DNA of 64,000 nucleotides from Rubricella aquisinus. GTDB taxonomy: Bacteria > Pseudomonadota > Alphaproteobacteria > Rhodobacterales > Rhodobacteraceae. Numbering within the stretch: the stretch's first letter is position 1; each line of letters begins with the position of its first letter. Positions 17,786 through 26,228 of this stretch are shown one piece after another. The stretch covers positions 248,001 through 312,000 of the forward strand of contig NZ_JACIJS010000004.1 in assembly GCF_014199445.1 (NCBI RefSeq), read 5' to 3'. Under the pieces are notes generated by a model. It did not search any database, was not told the DNA's origin, and saw nothing but the letters and a program-made list of their open reading frames with translations. A program made the translations under genes and the position numbers.

Positions 17786-20164
17786 TCACGCCGCCAGCGG
17801 CAGTGCCGTGCTGTCCCATGCAAGGCCGGGCCGGTAGCGGGCATCGACCTGTCCATCTTTCAGCGTGAACAGATGCAGCCAGCCATTGTCGAACAGATCG
17901 CGCACGCCGGGGTGCCGCTCCAGCACATCTGTGATCGCCTCACGCGGGGCCTCGATCATGACGGACAGGCGCAATGGATCATGCATCAGCCGCTCCCCGT
18001 CATGGACTGCCTGCCATGGCAGGCCTGGGCGCAGACGACCCGAATTGCCCTCGATTACGCCAATGCCGCCCACGACATTGTGGATCAGCTTGTTGCCCGC
18101 GCCGAACACGCCCGGCATCACGGAGGAGCCGTAATATTGCAGGCTGATCCAGCTTGCCACGACCACAGGTGCGGTGATGATCAGCTCCAACGTGCCGAAA
18201 CCGTCATCCGCCTGCCAGTCATAGCTGTGCAGGAATGCCCGCCCGCCAAGGTCTTTGCCCGCTGTGGCGGTGCGTGGGGCAGCGATGAAGGCGGCGCAGC
18301 CCGCCAGCCCCCACTCGGGGCGCACTTCGGCCCAGTTCAGCGCGCGTTCCGCCACGGTCAGCGGCGTGGCACCGGGCAGGGTGGTCGCGCGTTCTGCCCG
18401 TGCGATGGTTCCGGCCTGTTTCAGCCAGCCCTTGATCCGGCGCAGATCGTCGCCGCGCGATGACGGCAGGCCATCCTCATAGATCGTGATCTCATCGGTG
18501 GTCGTGTCATGCAGCCCGGCGACGAACAGCGTGTCATCGGGCACGGTGATCTTGCGTTCGGCAAGGCCCGCGCGGGTTTCAGGATCGTTCAGCAGGGCGG
18601 CAAGCAGCCGCGCGGAAACCTCGCCAGTATAGCCTCCACATGCGCCACAGTGATAGGCGCTCTCATGCGGGTTGTTCGTGACATGCCCGCCATGGCCAAG
18701 CAGCAGGATGACCTCCCCATGGCCTTTGGTCAGGCTCATGGCCCCCAGAACGGCGGCGGCCGTGTCGGCCTTGGCCGTCGCGTCCATGCCGCCCACGACC
18801 TGCGGCGCGGGTGCGGCAGGGGCGGGTTTGTCGCCCATGCCCAGCGCGTCCTTCAAGAGCTTTCCGGCATAAACCGGCCCGGCTGCTTCGACAAAGGCGA
18901 AGGAGGACACCGCCGCCTGCCGGAACCGCCCCCATGCCCGCGCGGTGCGCGCCGCGATGCGGGTTTCCTCCTCATCCGCCGGTTTGGCGTGGCTCGTGGT
19001 CTCGACACCGGGGTTCAGCAGCACCGGAAGATGCGCCTCGACCACATCGGAGCCATGGGATTTATGCGCCAACGGCAGGCCGAAAAAGCCCGCAAAGCCG
19101 ATGGTCTCCACCCCCGGATCGACGCTTTCAAGCGCCCGGCGGAACACTTCGGACCGCACGTCGATGCAGAACGCCGCCTGTAGCGCGGGCCGCTCCCCCG
19201 GCTGGGTTGGTCCGCTCAGTGCGGATGTGAGCGTGCGCTGATGCGCCCGTTCGGCGGCCTCTTGCGCGATGGAAAGGGCGATGTCCTGCGGCGTTGGCGT
19301 GATCGGTTCCGCATGAGAGGCGACCATTGCGGCCCATGCCTCCGCCACCTCCGGCGCGTGGGCCAAAAGGGCTTCCTCCCAGATCAGGCGGATCGCCAGA
19401 AGGTCAGCCAGCGTACGGTCGCTCGTGCCCGCAAGCTCGGCCTGCCACAACAGCCAGCGCGCGTGCTGCGACCAGCCGCCAAGGTCCATGTAGAGCCGGT
19501 GAAACACTGTCTCCGCTGACGCTTCGCTGAGGCCAAGCGCCTCGGACGCGCGCAGGATGGCACGCTCCGGCGTGTCGGGGGCGGCGGCCACATGGGCGCA
19601 AAAGCCCGAAAGCCCCGCCACTTCTGGCGTCAGGTCATGGGTGGCCCAGGATTGCCATGCGGCGAACGCGTCCTGCCCCGGTGCGGGCGACCACAGTGCC
19701 TGACCGCGATCAAACTGACCTGCGGCCCACAGGCCCACGGTTTTCTCGATGATGGAGGGCCAGTCGATGCCGGTCGCCGCAGCGGCAAGGTCGGCCACGG
19801 TGGCGCGGGCGCGGGTGGTGGTGCCTGCGTCCTCGTCCAGCAGGGCGCGCAGGGCTGCAACGCTCGCGGGTTTATCCACGGCAGGTGACGCGGCAAGGGC
19901 TGCGGTCAGGTCCTCCTCCGTCATTTGCCCATCGGCGAGCATCTGGCGATAGACCGCGCCGGATTGCGTGGCGCGCACGCCCGCGACCCGCTGCAACCGC
20001 GCGGAAGCGGTCGCAAGGTCCTCGCCCGTCTGGCCCAGAAACGGGTTCACGGCCACGGTGGCCTCCAGCGGGAAGGCAGGCGGGATGCGGCGGCCAGCGG
20101 CCTCTGCGGCGGTCAGGATCATTGAGGTGTCAGCAGGGGCGATCTGTGCGTCAGTGTCGAGCAT
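17786..20164 (-). CDS. dabA: DabA-type inorganic carbon transport subunit (DUF2309)
   Basis: About 792 residues, consistent with DabA. The beta-carbonic-anhydrase-like zinc site is visible as CIDVRSE (Cys and Asp) and GHGGHVTNNPHESAYHCGACGG (His and Cys). DabA works with the membrane subunit DabB to energise CO2/bicarbonate accumulation. The ATG at 20164 is preferred since GGAG lies six bases upstream; an ATG at 20176 is in frame. The dabB stop is 16 bp upstream, so both are in one operon behind a LysR gene. Confidence 0.92.
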   Translation of the reverse strand: MLDTDAQIAPADTSMILTAAEAAGRRIPPAFPLEATVAVNPFLGQTGEDLATASARLQRVAGVRATQSGAVYRQMLADGQMTEEDLTAALAASPAVDKPASVAALRALLDEDAGTTTRARATVADLAAAATGIDWPSIIEKTVGLWAAGQFDRGQALWSPAPGQDAFAAWQSWATHDLTPEVAGLSGFCAHVAAAPDTPERAILRASEALGLSEASAETVFHRLYMDLGGWSQHARWLLWQAELAGTSDRTLADLLAIRLIWEEALLAHAPEVAEAWAAMVASHAEPITPTPQDIALSIAQEAAERAHQRTLTSALSGPTQPGERPALQAAFCIDVRSEVFRRALESVDPGVETIGFAGFFGLPLAHKSHGSDVVEAHLPVLLNPGVETTSHAKPADEEETRIAARTARAWGRFRQAAVSSFAFVEAAGPVYAGKLLKDALGMGDKPAPAAPAPQVVGGMDATAKADTAAAVLGAMSLTKGHGEVILLLGHGGHVTNNPHESAYHCGACGGYTGEVSARLLAALLNDPETRAGLAERKITVPDDTLFVAGLHDTTTDEITIYEDGLPSSRGDDLRRIKGWLKQAGTIARAERATTLPGATPLTVAERALNWAEVRPEWGLAGCAAFIAAPRTATAGKDLGGRAFLHSYDWQADDGFGTLELIITAPVVVASWISLQYYGSSVMPGVFGAGNKLIHNVVGGIGVIEGNSGRLRPGLPWQAVHDGERLMHDPLRLSVMIEAPREAITDVLERHPGVRDLFDNGWLHLFTLKDGQVDARYRPGLAWDSTALPLAA

Positions 20165-20180
20165 CGGTGTCTCCATGATC

Positions 20181-21737
20181 TCAGTTGGACGATGTGCGGC
20201 GAAAGCCACCAATCGCGCGATCCAAAAGGGCGTTGAGGTAGAACCCGTTTGCGAGATGCACCCGCAATCCGGCCGTGGCAGGGTGATGCGCCCAGAGCGG
20301 GAACAGCGCTTGTGCGAAGGCCACAAGCCCAAAGGACGCGACAGCCAGCACGATCAGCGCCCATTCCAGCGGGCCGGGGACCGGCGCCATCGGCAGGGCC
20401 GGACCCCAAATGGCCTGCGCCACTGCCTGAAACCCGAAATAGGCCACCGCCGCGGCAAGCGCCGTGAGCGCCGTGCGCTTGGTCAATTCGCGCGGCGCAA
20501 GATCGGCAAGGCCCTGCGCCACCAGATAGGCGACGCCAAAGATCAGGATGCCACCAAGCGCCAGCGCCTGCGCTGTTTTTGGCCCCGTCACAGCGGTGAA
20601 CACCGTCGCGATCAGCGCATAAAGCGCCACGGCAAGCGCGAAGGATTTGAGCACCGCACCCACATTCGGCACCGCGATCGGACCGGGCCGGCGCAGCCCC
20701 GCCACCGCCTGCACCGCGCCACCGGAGGACAGGAAAGCATGCGCCTTATAAAGCGAATGCGCCAGAATATGCAGCAGCGCCAGCGCCCAAAGTCCCAGCC
20801 CGCATTGCAACAGCAAAAATCCCATCTGCGACACGGTGGACCACGCAAGGGAGGTTTTCACGGCACTCTGGGTCAGCATCACCGCCGCGCCGAACAGGGC
20901 GGTAAAGCCACCGATCATCACAAGGGCCGCCATCGCGCCGGGGCTATATTGCACCAATGGGGACAGGGCGATCAGCAGCACGCCACCCGAATTGATGATC
21001 CCGGCATGAAGGAGGGCCGACACGGGCGTCGGCGCTTCCATCACTTCGGTCAGCCAGCCATGCAGGGGGAAGGCTGCGGTCTTGAGCGCGGCGGCAAGCA
21101 CGATCAGGAAAACCGCGATGGACGCGCCGGTGGTCAGGCCCTGTGCGCCCGCAGCCTCGGCAATCCCGCTCAACACCCCCGTGCCATAGCTGGAGATCAG
21201 CAAGAGGGCGGCAAGGAACAGCACAAGGTCCGCGCCATGCCAGACAAGCGTGAATTTCGCCGCCGCGCGCTGCGCCTCTGGCCGGTCGGCATAGAACAGC
21301 AGCAATTGCCGCAGCCCCAGCCCAACCACCAGCGTGGACAGGATCAGCACCATCAGGCTACCCGATTGCACGAAAATGAGCACGGCCGCGAGCGTCGCCA
21401 GCATCAGCGCATGAAACCGCCCCTCATCCGCCTCACCATCCAGATAGGTGCGGCTATACCGGATCACGACCCAGCCGATAAAGGCGACAAGCAGCGTCAG
21501 CGTGATATTGACCAGATTGGCCTGAAGCGTCAGCGCGCCGCCACCTTCGCTTGTGGACAGCACCGCTGGCCCGGCGACGGCAAGCTGGACCAAGCCCAAC
21601 ACCGCAAGTGCGAGTGCGCCAAGGGCTGCGTATTCAGACAGGCGCGGCACGGCCTCTGGCCTGCGACCGGGCATGCGCCACGCATATGCGGACATAGCCA
21701 CAAGAACCAGCGGTGAAAGAAACGACATCGAGACCAT
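20181..21737 (-). CDS. dabB: DabB-type membrane subunit (NuoL/MrpA-like)
   Basis: 518 residues with about 13-15 membrane segments and the proton-channel core of the NuoL/MrpA family (for example PLHGWLTEVMEAPTPVSALLHAGIINSGG and AHSLYKAHAFLSSGG with the conserved Lys/His). In DAB systems this subunit couples cation flow to DabA. GGAGGG lies four to five bases before the ATG at 21737. The next gene is dabA; the preceding gene in the same direction is a LysR regulator. Confidence 0.9.
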   Translation of the reverse strand: MVSMSFLSPLVLVAMSAYAWRMPGRRPEAVPRLSEYAALGALALAVLGLVQLAVAGPAVLSTSEGGGALTLQANLVNITLTLLVAFIGWVVIRYSRTYLDGEADEGRFHALMLATLAAVLIFVQSGSLMVLILSTLVVGLGLRQLLLFYADRPEAQRAAAKFTLVWHGADLVLFLAALLLISSYGTGVLSGIAEAAGAQGLTTGASIAVFLIVLAAALKTAAFPLHGWLTEVMEAPTPVSALLHAGIINSGGVLLIALSPLVQYSPGAMAALVMIGGFTALFGAAVMLTQSAVKTSLAWSTVSQMGFLLLQCGLGLWALALLHILAHSLYKAHAFLSSGGAVQAVAGLRRPGPIAVPNVGAVLKSFALAVALYALIATVFTAVTGPKTAQALALGGILIFGVAYLVAQGLADLAPRELTKRTALTALAAAVAYFGFQAVAQAIWGPALPMAPVPGPLEWALIVLAVASFGLVAFAQALFPLWAHHPATAGLRVHLANGFYLNALLDRAIGGFRRTSSN

Positions 21738-21801
21738 GAAACCCTCCGTATCCGGCTTGAGGCCGCACCATAGGGGAGGGGTTTTCTAAAATAAAATATG
21801 C

Positions 21802-21837
21802 ATTATAGGATCAATCGTTCTGTTTGAGAGAACGATT
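21802..21837 (-). promoter_or_regulatory. Inverted repeat and -10 box upstream of dabB
   Basis: AATCGTTCT (21813-21821) and AGAACGATT (21829-21837) form a perfect 9-bp inverted repeat with a 7-nt centre. Just downstream on the minus strand is TATAAT (21802-21807), 64 bp before the dabB start, in an AT-rich stretch. The repeat may be the LysR operator or the terminator of the LysR gene, which ends at 21879; the adjacency to a -10 box favours regulation. No convincing -35 was found. Confidence 0.45.
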
Positions 21838-21878
21838 TTGATGTGAAACCTAGACAATTTTTGCGCCCCTGTCGGTGA

Positions 21879-22751
21879 TCACGCGGCAAGGCGGCTCCAG
21901 ATGCTCGACATGACCTGACCCATCGGCTGGTCCCGGCGGCGGATCGCGAAAATCTCTGTCCGGCGGGGCGGATAGCCTTCGACCGCGAGCGGCACAAGCT
22001 GCCCGGTGGCCAGCTCGTCCCCCATCATATGCTCGGGGATGCCGCCCCAGCCCAGCCCGGCGAGCAGGATGGATTTCTTCGCCTGAAAATCCGATACGGT
22101 CCAGCGTTGTCCGCCTGATAAAAGATCGCGGCTCTGTTCGTAATCGCGCCCGCCGGTGCCGGACACGACGACTTGCGTGTAGGATTGCATCGCGCGGCGC
22201 GAGCGTATGCCGGGCAACTGCGCGGGCGGAAAGGTGGGGCTGGCAACGGGCTGGATCGTTATGCTGCCAACGGGGAGTGTTTCCACCAGATCAATCGGCA
22301 CGCCATCCAGCCCCGCCACGATCATGTCCGCCTCGCCCCCCATGAGACGCGCGAGCGGACCGCCCATCATCTCGGTCGCGACGCGGATATGCGTGCCGGG
22401 GAATTGGCGGCCCACCTCCCCCAGAACCGTCAGGATCGGGTCAAGCGACATGGTGGCTGACATCGCGATGGAGATCATCGGCTCTTGCTTGCTCGCCAGC
22501 CCAGCGGCCACCGCTTTCAACCCATGGACCTGCTCCAGAACGCGGGTTGTCTCGCGATAGAAAATCTCCCCCTCGGGCGTCAAACGGGGGCGGTAGCTTT
22601 CGCGGGAAAAGAGGTCGAACCCCAGTTCGTCCTCCAGCTTGCGGATCTGGTGGCTGACCGCCGATTGCGCCTTGTTCAGCCGATCCGCTGCCGCGCGGAA
22701 CGTGCCTGCTGCGACAATGGCATCGAGCGCGATGAGTTGGTCCAGCGTCAT
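21879..22751 (-). CDS. LysR-type regulator, upstream of dabBA
   Basis: 290 residues: N-terminal winged HTH (LDQLIALDAIVAAGTFRAAADRLNKAQSAVSHQIRKLEDEL) and a periplasmic-binding-like effector domain from about residue 90. It reads in the same direction as dabB-dabA with a 141-bp gap holding an inverted repeat, and is divergent from the SnoaL-like gene. Control of carbon uptake is likely; CbbR-like regulation is possible but the effector is unknown. Confidence 0.9.
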   Translation of the reverse strand: MTLDQLIALDAIVAAGTFRAAADRLNKAQSAVSHQIRKLEDELGFDLFSRESYRPRLTPEGEIFYRETTRVLEQVHGLKAVAAGLASKQEPMISIAMSATMSLDPILTVLGEVGRQFPGTHIRVATEMMGGPLARLMGGEADMIVAGLDGVPIDLVETLPVGSITIQPVASPTFPPAQLPGIRSRRAMQSYTQVVVSGTGGRDYEQSRDLLSGGQRWTVSDFQAKKSILLAGLGWGGIPEHMMGDELATGQLVPLAVEGYPPRRTEIFAIRRRDQPMGQVMSSIWSRLAA

Positions 22752-22951
22752 TCACCCTCACATGATCGAGAAAACAGATCGAAATCTTGAAAACACGATA
22801 TTATCAATTGTTCCTCTGCGGCGCTAGACAGGATGGGCAAACACCGTTCGGAGCCGTTTTGACCCATGCCCGCACCGCCTCTCATCTGCCTGCGGCCCAT
22901 GGGTCAGGCCCGTATCCGGCTTTATTCAGGCGTGACAAAAGGATCCGCACT

Positions 22952-23332
22952 ATGAGCACACAACATGACGCTGAAATCGACGCCCTCCTTGGGCGCTATT
23001 TCGACGGTCTCTATCATTCCGACAGCAGCGTTTTGCGCACCGTCTTCCATACCGACCTGTCCTATGTGAACGGGACGGACGGCACCTATGAGACCATGGG
23101 CCTTGAGGATTACATGGCGCGGATCGACGCCCGCACCCCGCCCGCATCGCGCAATGACCCCCGCGAGGAAGTCGTTGAACGCATCGCGCTCAAAGGGGAC
23201 CGGATCGGCATCGTCGAGGCGCGCATGACCATGCTGGGCCGCAACTATCAGGATCTTCTGACCCTCATCAACACGGATGAAGGATGGCGCGTCCTGACCA
23301 AGGTTTTCTCATTTGTCGAACGAAAGGACTGA
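22952..23332 (+). CDS. SnoaL-like/NTF2-fold protein
   Basis: 126 residues with the putative lumazine-binding/SnoaL-like NTF2 fold: EIDALLGRYFDGLYHSDSSVLRTVFHTDLSYVNG, and the ending LTLINTDEGWRVLTKVFSF. Such proteins are small enzymes or binding proteins. AAGGAT lies upstream of the ATG at 22952; the extended frame from 22787 is rejected. Four bases later starts a tautomerase gene, so they are probably cotranscribed and may act on one metabolite. It is divergent from the LysR gene. Confidence 0.8.
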   Translation: MSTQHDAEIDALLGRYFDGLYHSDSSVLRTVFHTDLSYVNGTDGTYETMGLEDYMARIDARTPPASRNDPREEVVERIALKGDRIGIVEARMTMLGRNYQDLLTLINTDEGWRVLTKVFSFVERKD

Positions 23333-23336
23333 CACA

Positions 23337-23558
23337 ATGCCCTATGTAAACATCAAAGTGACCCAAGAGGGCGGCCCCAACGGCACCGGCCCCTCATCCG
23401 AGGAAAAGGCGCAGCTTATTGCGGGGGTGACGCAGCTCTTGCAGGATGTGCTGGGAAAGAACCCGGCGACCACATTCGTTGTGATCGACGAGGTGCCGCT
23501 CGATAACTGGGGGATGCAGGGCCAACAGGTCACGCAGATCCGCGCGAAACAGTCCTGA
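23337..23558 (+). CDS. 4-oxalocrotonate tautomerase family protein
   Basis: 73 residues. After removal of Met, the catalytic Pro1 is exposed (MPYVNIKVTQEGG), followed by the helix SSEEKAQLIAGVTQLLQDVLG and PATTFVVIDEVPLDNWG, all typical of the family. It should isomerise an enol/keto acid; the substrate is not known. Start at 23337 is fixed by Pro1. Confidence 0.9.
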   Translation: MPYVNIKVTQEGGPNGTGPSSEEKAQLIAGVTQLLQDVLGKNPATTFVVIDEVPLDNWGMQGQQVTQIRAKQS

Positions 23559-23636
23559 GCCAGCGCGGCACAGGACGCACAGGGTCCATGACCCCCGGCG
23601 CGCCGATCGCGCGCCGGATTTGAGGGGAGACGCCGC

Positions 23637-23828
23637 ATGTTTCGTCCCATTCGGATCGAACCGCGCCCGAAACCGTCAGCCGCCCTCGGGCAGGCCCGGC
23701 CGGGCGGGACGGCGGTCACGATGCCGCAGCACCCGCATTGGTTCGCGCAGCCAAGCGGGTCTGGCCATGTCCTGTTGCCCAGCCTTCCCCGCGTGCAGGA
23801 CGGTCCGCCCTTGCGGAGGGTCGGATGA
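23637..23828 (+). CDS. Possible small protein coupled to an EamA gene
   Basis: 63 residues, proline- and arginine-rich, without a recognisable domain or membrane segment. Two signs favour translation: GGGGAG eight bases before the ATG, and a 4-base ATGA overlap with the next gene at 23825. It could be a leader peptide that couples translation of the exporter, or a chance ORF in GC-rich DNA. Confidence 0.35.
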   Translation: MFRPIRIEPRPKPSAALGQARPGGTAVTMPQHPHWFAQPSGSGHVLLPSLPRVQDGPPLRRVG

Positions 23829-24769
23829 CGCCCGGCCCCGATGATAGGGACGTGCTGGCGGGCTATGCGTGGATGGCGCTGGCCGTGCTCATTTGGGCGG
23901 GGTGGCTGGTGCTGACCTCCTCCGGGCGCACGACCGCCTTGTCTGTTGTTGATCTGGCGGGGTTGCGCGCGCTGATCCCTGCGGTGCTTCTTGCGCCGCT
24001 CTTGTGGCACCAGCGGGCGAAAGTCAGGCAATTGGGCCTGTTGCGCTGCCTGACATTGACCGCCTATGGCGCGCCATTCACGATTTGCGTGGGCTATGGG
24101 CTGAAATTCGCGCCCGTCGCCCATGCGGGGGCGCTGGTGCCGGGGTTGATGCCCGTGATGGCGGCGCTCCTTGGCCTTGTGTTTCTTGGGCAGCGGCTGG
24201 TCCGGCGGCAGATGCTGTCGATCGCGCTGATCCTCACGGGGGCGATGGCGATCCTTGCCCATACCCGGATCGCGCCGGGCACGGATCAGCTATTGACCGG
24301 GCATGTGCTGTTTCTGGCAGGGGCGGTCTGTTGGGCGTCCTTTACGGTGACGATGCGCAACTCTGACATCTCCCCCTATCTCGCGATTGGGGTTGTGGGC
24401 ACGTTGTCCTCTGTGGTGCTGGTCCCGGTTTGGGTGCTTGGTGATCTGTCGAATATCCGCGCGGCGGGCCTGCCCGATATCGCGTTTCAGGCGATGTTTC
24501 AGGGGGTTCTGTCGGGTCTCGTGTCGCTTTTTGCCTTTGGTCGCGCGCTGCACCTTCTGGGCGCACGCGCGGCGGCATTGTCCGCACTGGTGCCCGGCAC
24601 AGCGGCGCTAATGGCGATCCCGGTCTTGGGGCAGTGGCCGGGTCTGGTGGAGGTGCTGGCGCTGATCGTCGTGATTGCCGGTCTTGTCATCGGGGCCACC
24701 GGATCGGCACAGGCCCGCGCGGTGGGGCAGGCGGCGCGCATGTCGCGGGAGCAGCGCCATGAGCCGTGA
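23825..24769 (+). CDS. EamA/DMT family transporter
   Basis: 314 residues with about ten hydrophobic segments in two EamA repeats (WMALAVLIWAGWLVLTSSG near residue 15 and HVLFLAGAVCWASFTVTMRN near 160). Inner-membrane exporter of metabolites, often amino acids. The ATG at 23825 overlaps the preceding stop. The last 11 bp overlap the cysE start, so these are cotranscribed; export of a cysteine-pathway metabolite is conceivable from that context only. Confidence 0.85.
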   Translation: MTPGPDDRDVLAGYAWMALAVLIWAGWLVLTSSGRTTALSVVDLAGLRALIPAVLLAPLLWHQRAKVRQLGLLRCLTLTAYGAPFTICVGYGLKFAPVAHAGALVPGLMPVMAALLGLVFLGQRLVRRQMLSIALILTGAMAILAHTRIAPGTDQLLTGHVLFLAGAVCWASFTVTMRNSDISPYLAIGVVGTLSSVVLVPVWVLGDLSNIRAAGLPDIAFQAMFQGVLSGLVSLFAFGRALHLLGARAAALSALVPGTAALMAIPVLGQWPGLVEVLALIVVIAGLVIGATGSAQARAVGQAARMSREQRHEP

Positions 24770-25643
24770 GCAAACCACCAAAATTCGCCCGTCCCGCATG
24801 TGGCAAACACTCCGGCGGGAGGCGCGTGCCATGGGTGCGGCAGAGCCGTTTCTCGCGCCGATGCTCAACCGCACGATCCTGATCCCCCGAACATTTGAGG
24901 AGGCGCTCGCCGCGCGGCTTGCGTTTGACCTGACGGCCAGCAAGACGAGTGAGGGGATGTATCAGATCCTCCTTCTTGACGTGATGCGCGACGCGCCGGA
25001 TATCATCACGGACACGGCACTTGATCTGAGTGCGGTCCACGCCAATGACCCGGCCTGCCGCACGCACCTTCATGCGTTTCTGAATTATAAGGGATTTCAT
25101 GGGGTGCAGGTGCACCGGATCGCGCATCGGCTGTGGATGACGGGGCGGCGGGAGCTTGCCGCATGGCTATCAAACCGCGCATCGCTGGTGTTTGGGCCGG
25201 ATATTCACCCCGCCGCACAGCTTGGCGCGGGGATCATGCTTGATCACGGGTCGGGCATCGTGATCGGGGAGACAGCGGTGGTCGAGGATGACGTGACGAT
25301 TCTGCAAAACGTGACCCTTGGCGGGACGGGTAAGGTGCTTGGCGACCGGCATCCAAAGGTGCGGCAGGGCGTGATGATCGGGGCAGGCTCGAACATCATC
25401 GGCAATATCGAGATCGGCGCATGTGCCAAGGTGGGCGCGGGCAGTGTGGTGCTGGAGGACGTGCCGCCCGGATGCACCGTCGCGGGTATCCCCGCGCAGG
25501 TCGTGCGCCGCACCCCGGTGACCGCACCGAAACCCCGGCCCAAGCCGCGACGCAAACGGGTCAAGGCACCCACCGCGCCCGCAGACCCGCATGCCACGCA
25601 AGAGCGGCTGATCGCGGCATTTCAAGCGCATGGTGGCGACTAG
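24759..25643 (+). CDS. cysE: Serine O-acetyltransferase
   Basis: 294 residues. The N-terminal helical domain (about 1-150; SKTSEGMYQILLLDVMRD, YKGFHGVQVHRIAHRLW) is followed by hexapeptide repeats (about 155-255; FGPDIHPAAQLGAGIMLDHGSGIVIGE, GDRHPKVRQGVMIG) and an unusual basic, proline-rich C-terminal extension (PKPRPKPRRKRVKAP) of about 35 residues. It acetylates L-serine from acetyl-CoA, the first committed step of cysteine synthesis, and so uses sulfide from assimilation. The ATG at 24759 overlaps the exporter by 11 bp. Confidence 0.95.
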   Translation: MSREQTTKIRPSRMWQTLRREARAMGAAEPFLAPMLNRTILIPRTFEEALAARLAFDLTASKTSEGMYQILLLDVMRDAPDIITDTALDLSAVHANDPACRTHLHAFLNYKGFHGVQVHRIAHRLWMTGRRELAAWLSNRASLVFGPDIHPAAQLGAGIMLDHGSGIVIGETAVVEDDVTILQNVTLGGTGKVLGDRHPKVRQGVMIGAGSNIIGNIEIGACAKVGAGSVVLEDVPPGCTVAGIPAQVVRRTPVTAPKPRPKPRRKRVKAPTAPADPHATQERLIAAFQAHGGD

Positions 25644-25653
25644 GCGCGCCCGT

Positions 25654-26151
25654 CTATTCCGGCGCGCGGTCCTCTTCGGCTGCCATCAGTTTGCGCAATC
25701 CCGCATCAAGGGCCGCGATTTCCGTATCTGAAAGGGGTGCCAGCAGCGCGGCTTGCGTTTGGGCATGGTCAGCGACGGCCTTGTCGATCAGCGCGAAGCC
25801 TTTATCCGTCAGTTGAACCACCGCGCGCCGGGCGTCGTCGGGATCGGGCGCGCGGCTCACAAGCCCCTGCTTGACCAGTTGATCAATACGGTTCGTCATC
25901 GTGCCGGATGTGATCATCATCGCAGCCATCAACGCCCCGGGTGACAGCGCATGGGGCGGGCCGGACCGGCGCAAAGTGGCCAGCACGTCAAACCCTGCGC
26001 CATTCAACCCATGCCGGGCGAACGTCTCCCCCATCCGGCGCGCGTGATGATGATAGACGCGCGACAGCCGCCCGATGGGCCCCATTGCCGTCACATCAAG
26101 GTCGGGGCGTTCGGCGCGCCATTGCGCGAAAATTCGGTCTACTGCGTCCAT
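25654..26151 (-). CDS. MarR family transcriptional regulator
   Basis: 165 residues with a MarR winged HTH (about 40-120; GFDVLATLRRSGPPHALSP, MITSGTMTNRIDQLVKQGLVSR with DPDDARRAVVQLTDKG in the wing). It is divergent from an EamA exporter; two palindromic sites lie between them, so it most likely represses both genes until an effector, perhaps the exported compound, binds. Confidence 0.93.
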   Translation of the reverse strand: MDAVDRIFAQWRAERPDLDVTAMGPIGRLSRVYHHHARRMGETFARHGLNGAGFDVLATLRRSGPPHALSPGALMAAMMITSGTMTNRIDQLVKQGLVSRAPDPDDARRAVVQLTDKGFALIDKAVADHAQTQAALLAPLSDTEIAALDAGLRKLMAAEEDRAPE

Positions 26152-26171
26152 GGGGGGAGGCTATCAGACAG

Positions 26172-26191
26172 TTATCTTGACATCAAGAGAA
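26172..26191. promoter_or_regulatory. MarR operator, imperfect copy
   Basis: TTATCTTGACATCAAGAGAA is a 20-bp near-palindrome differing at only a few bases from the perfect site centred 26 bp away. It lies 21 bp upstream of the MarR start on the other strand. Confidence 0.8.
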
Positions 26192-26197
26192 GTGCCA

Positions 26198-26217
26198 TTA
26201 TCTTGACGTCAAGATAA
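26198..26217. promoter_or_regulatory. MarR operator, perfect 20-bp palindrome
   Basis: TTATCTTGAC and its exact reverse complement GTCAAGATAA are joined without a spacer. It ends 11 bp before the EamA start and overlaps the region expected for ribosome or polymerase binding. Centre-to-centre distance to the upstream site is 26 bp, two and a half helical turns. Confidence 0.85.
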
Positions 26218-26228
26218 AAGGAAATCCC

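Noticed and set aside
19968-21716. 582-residue open frame opposite dabB
   Set aside because: It is complementary to clear DabB/DabA coding, is Arg/His/Gln-rich as expected for GC-rich antisense frames, and has no domain.
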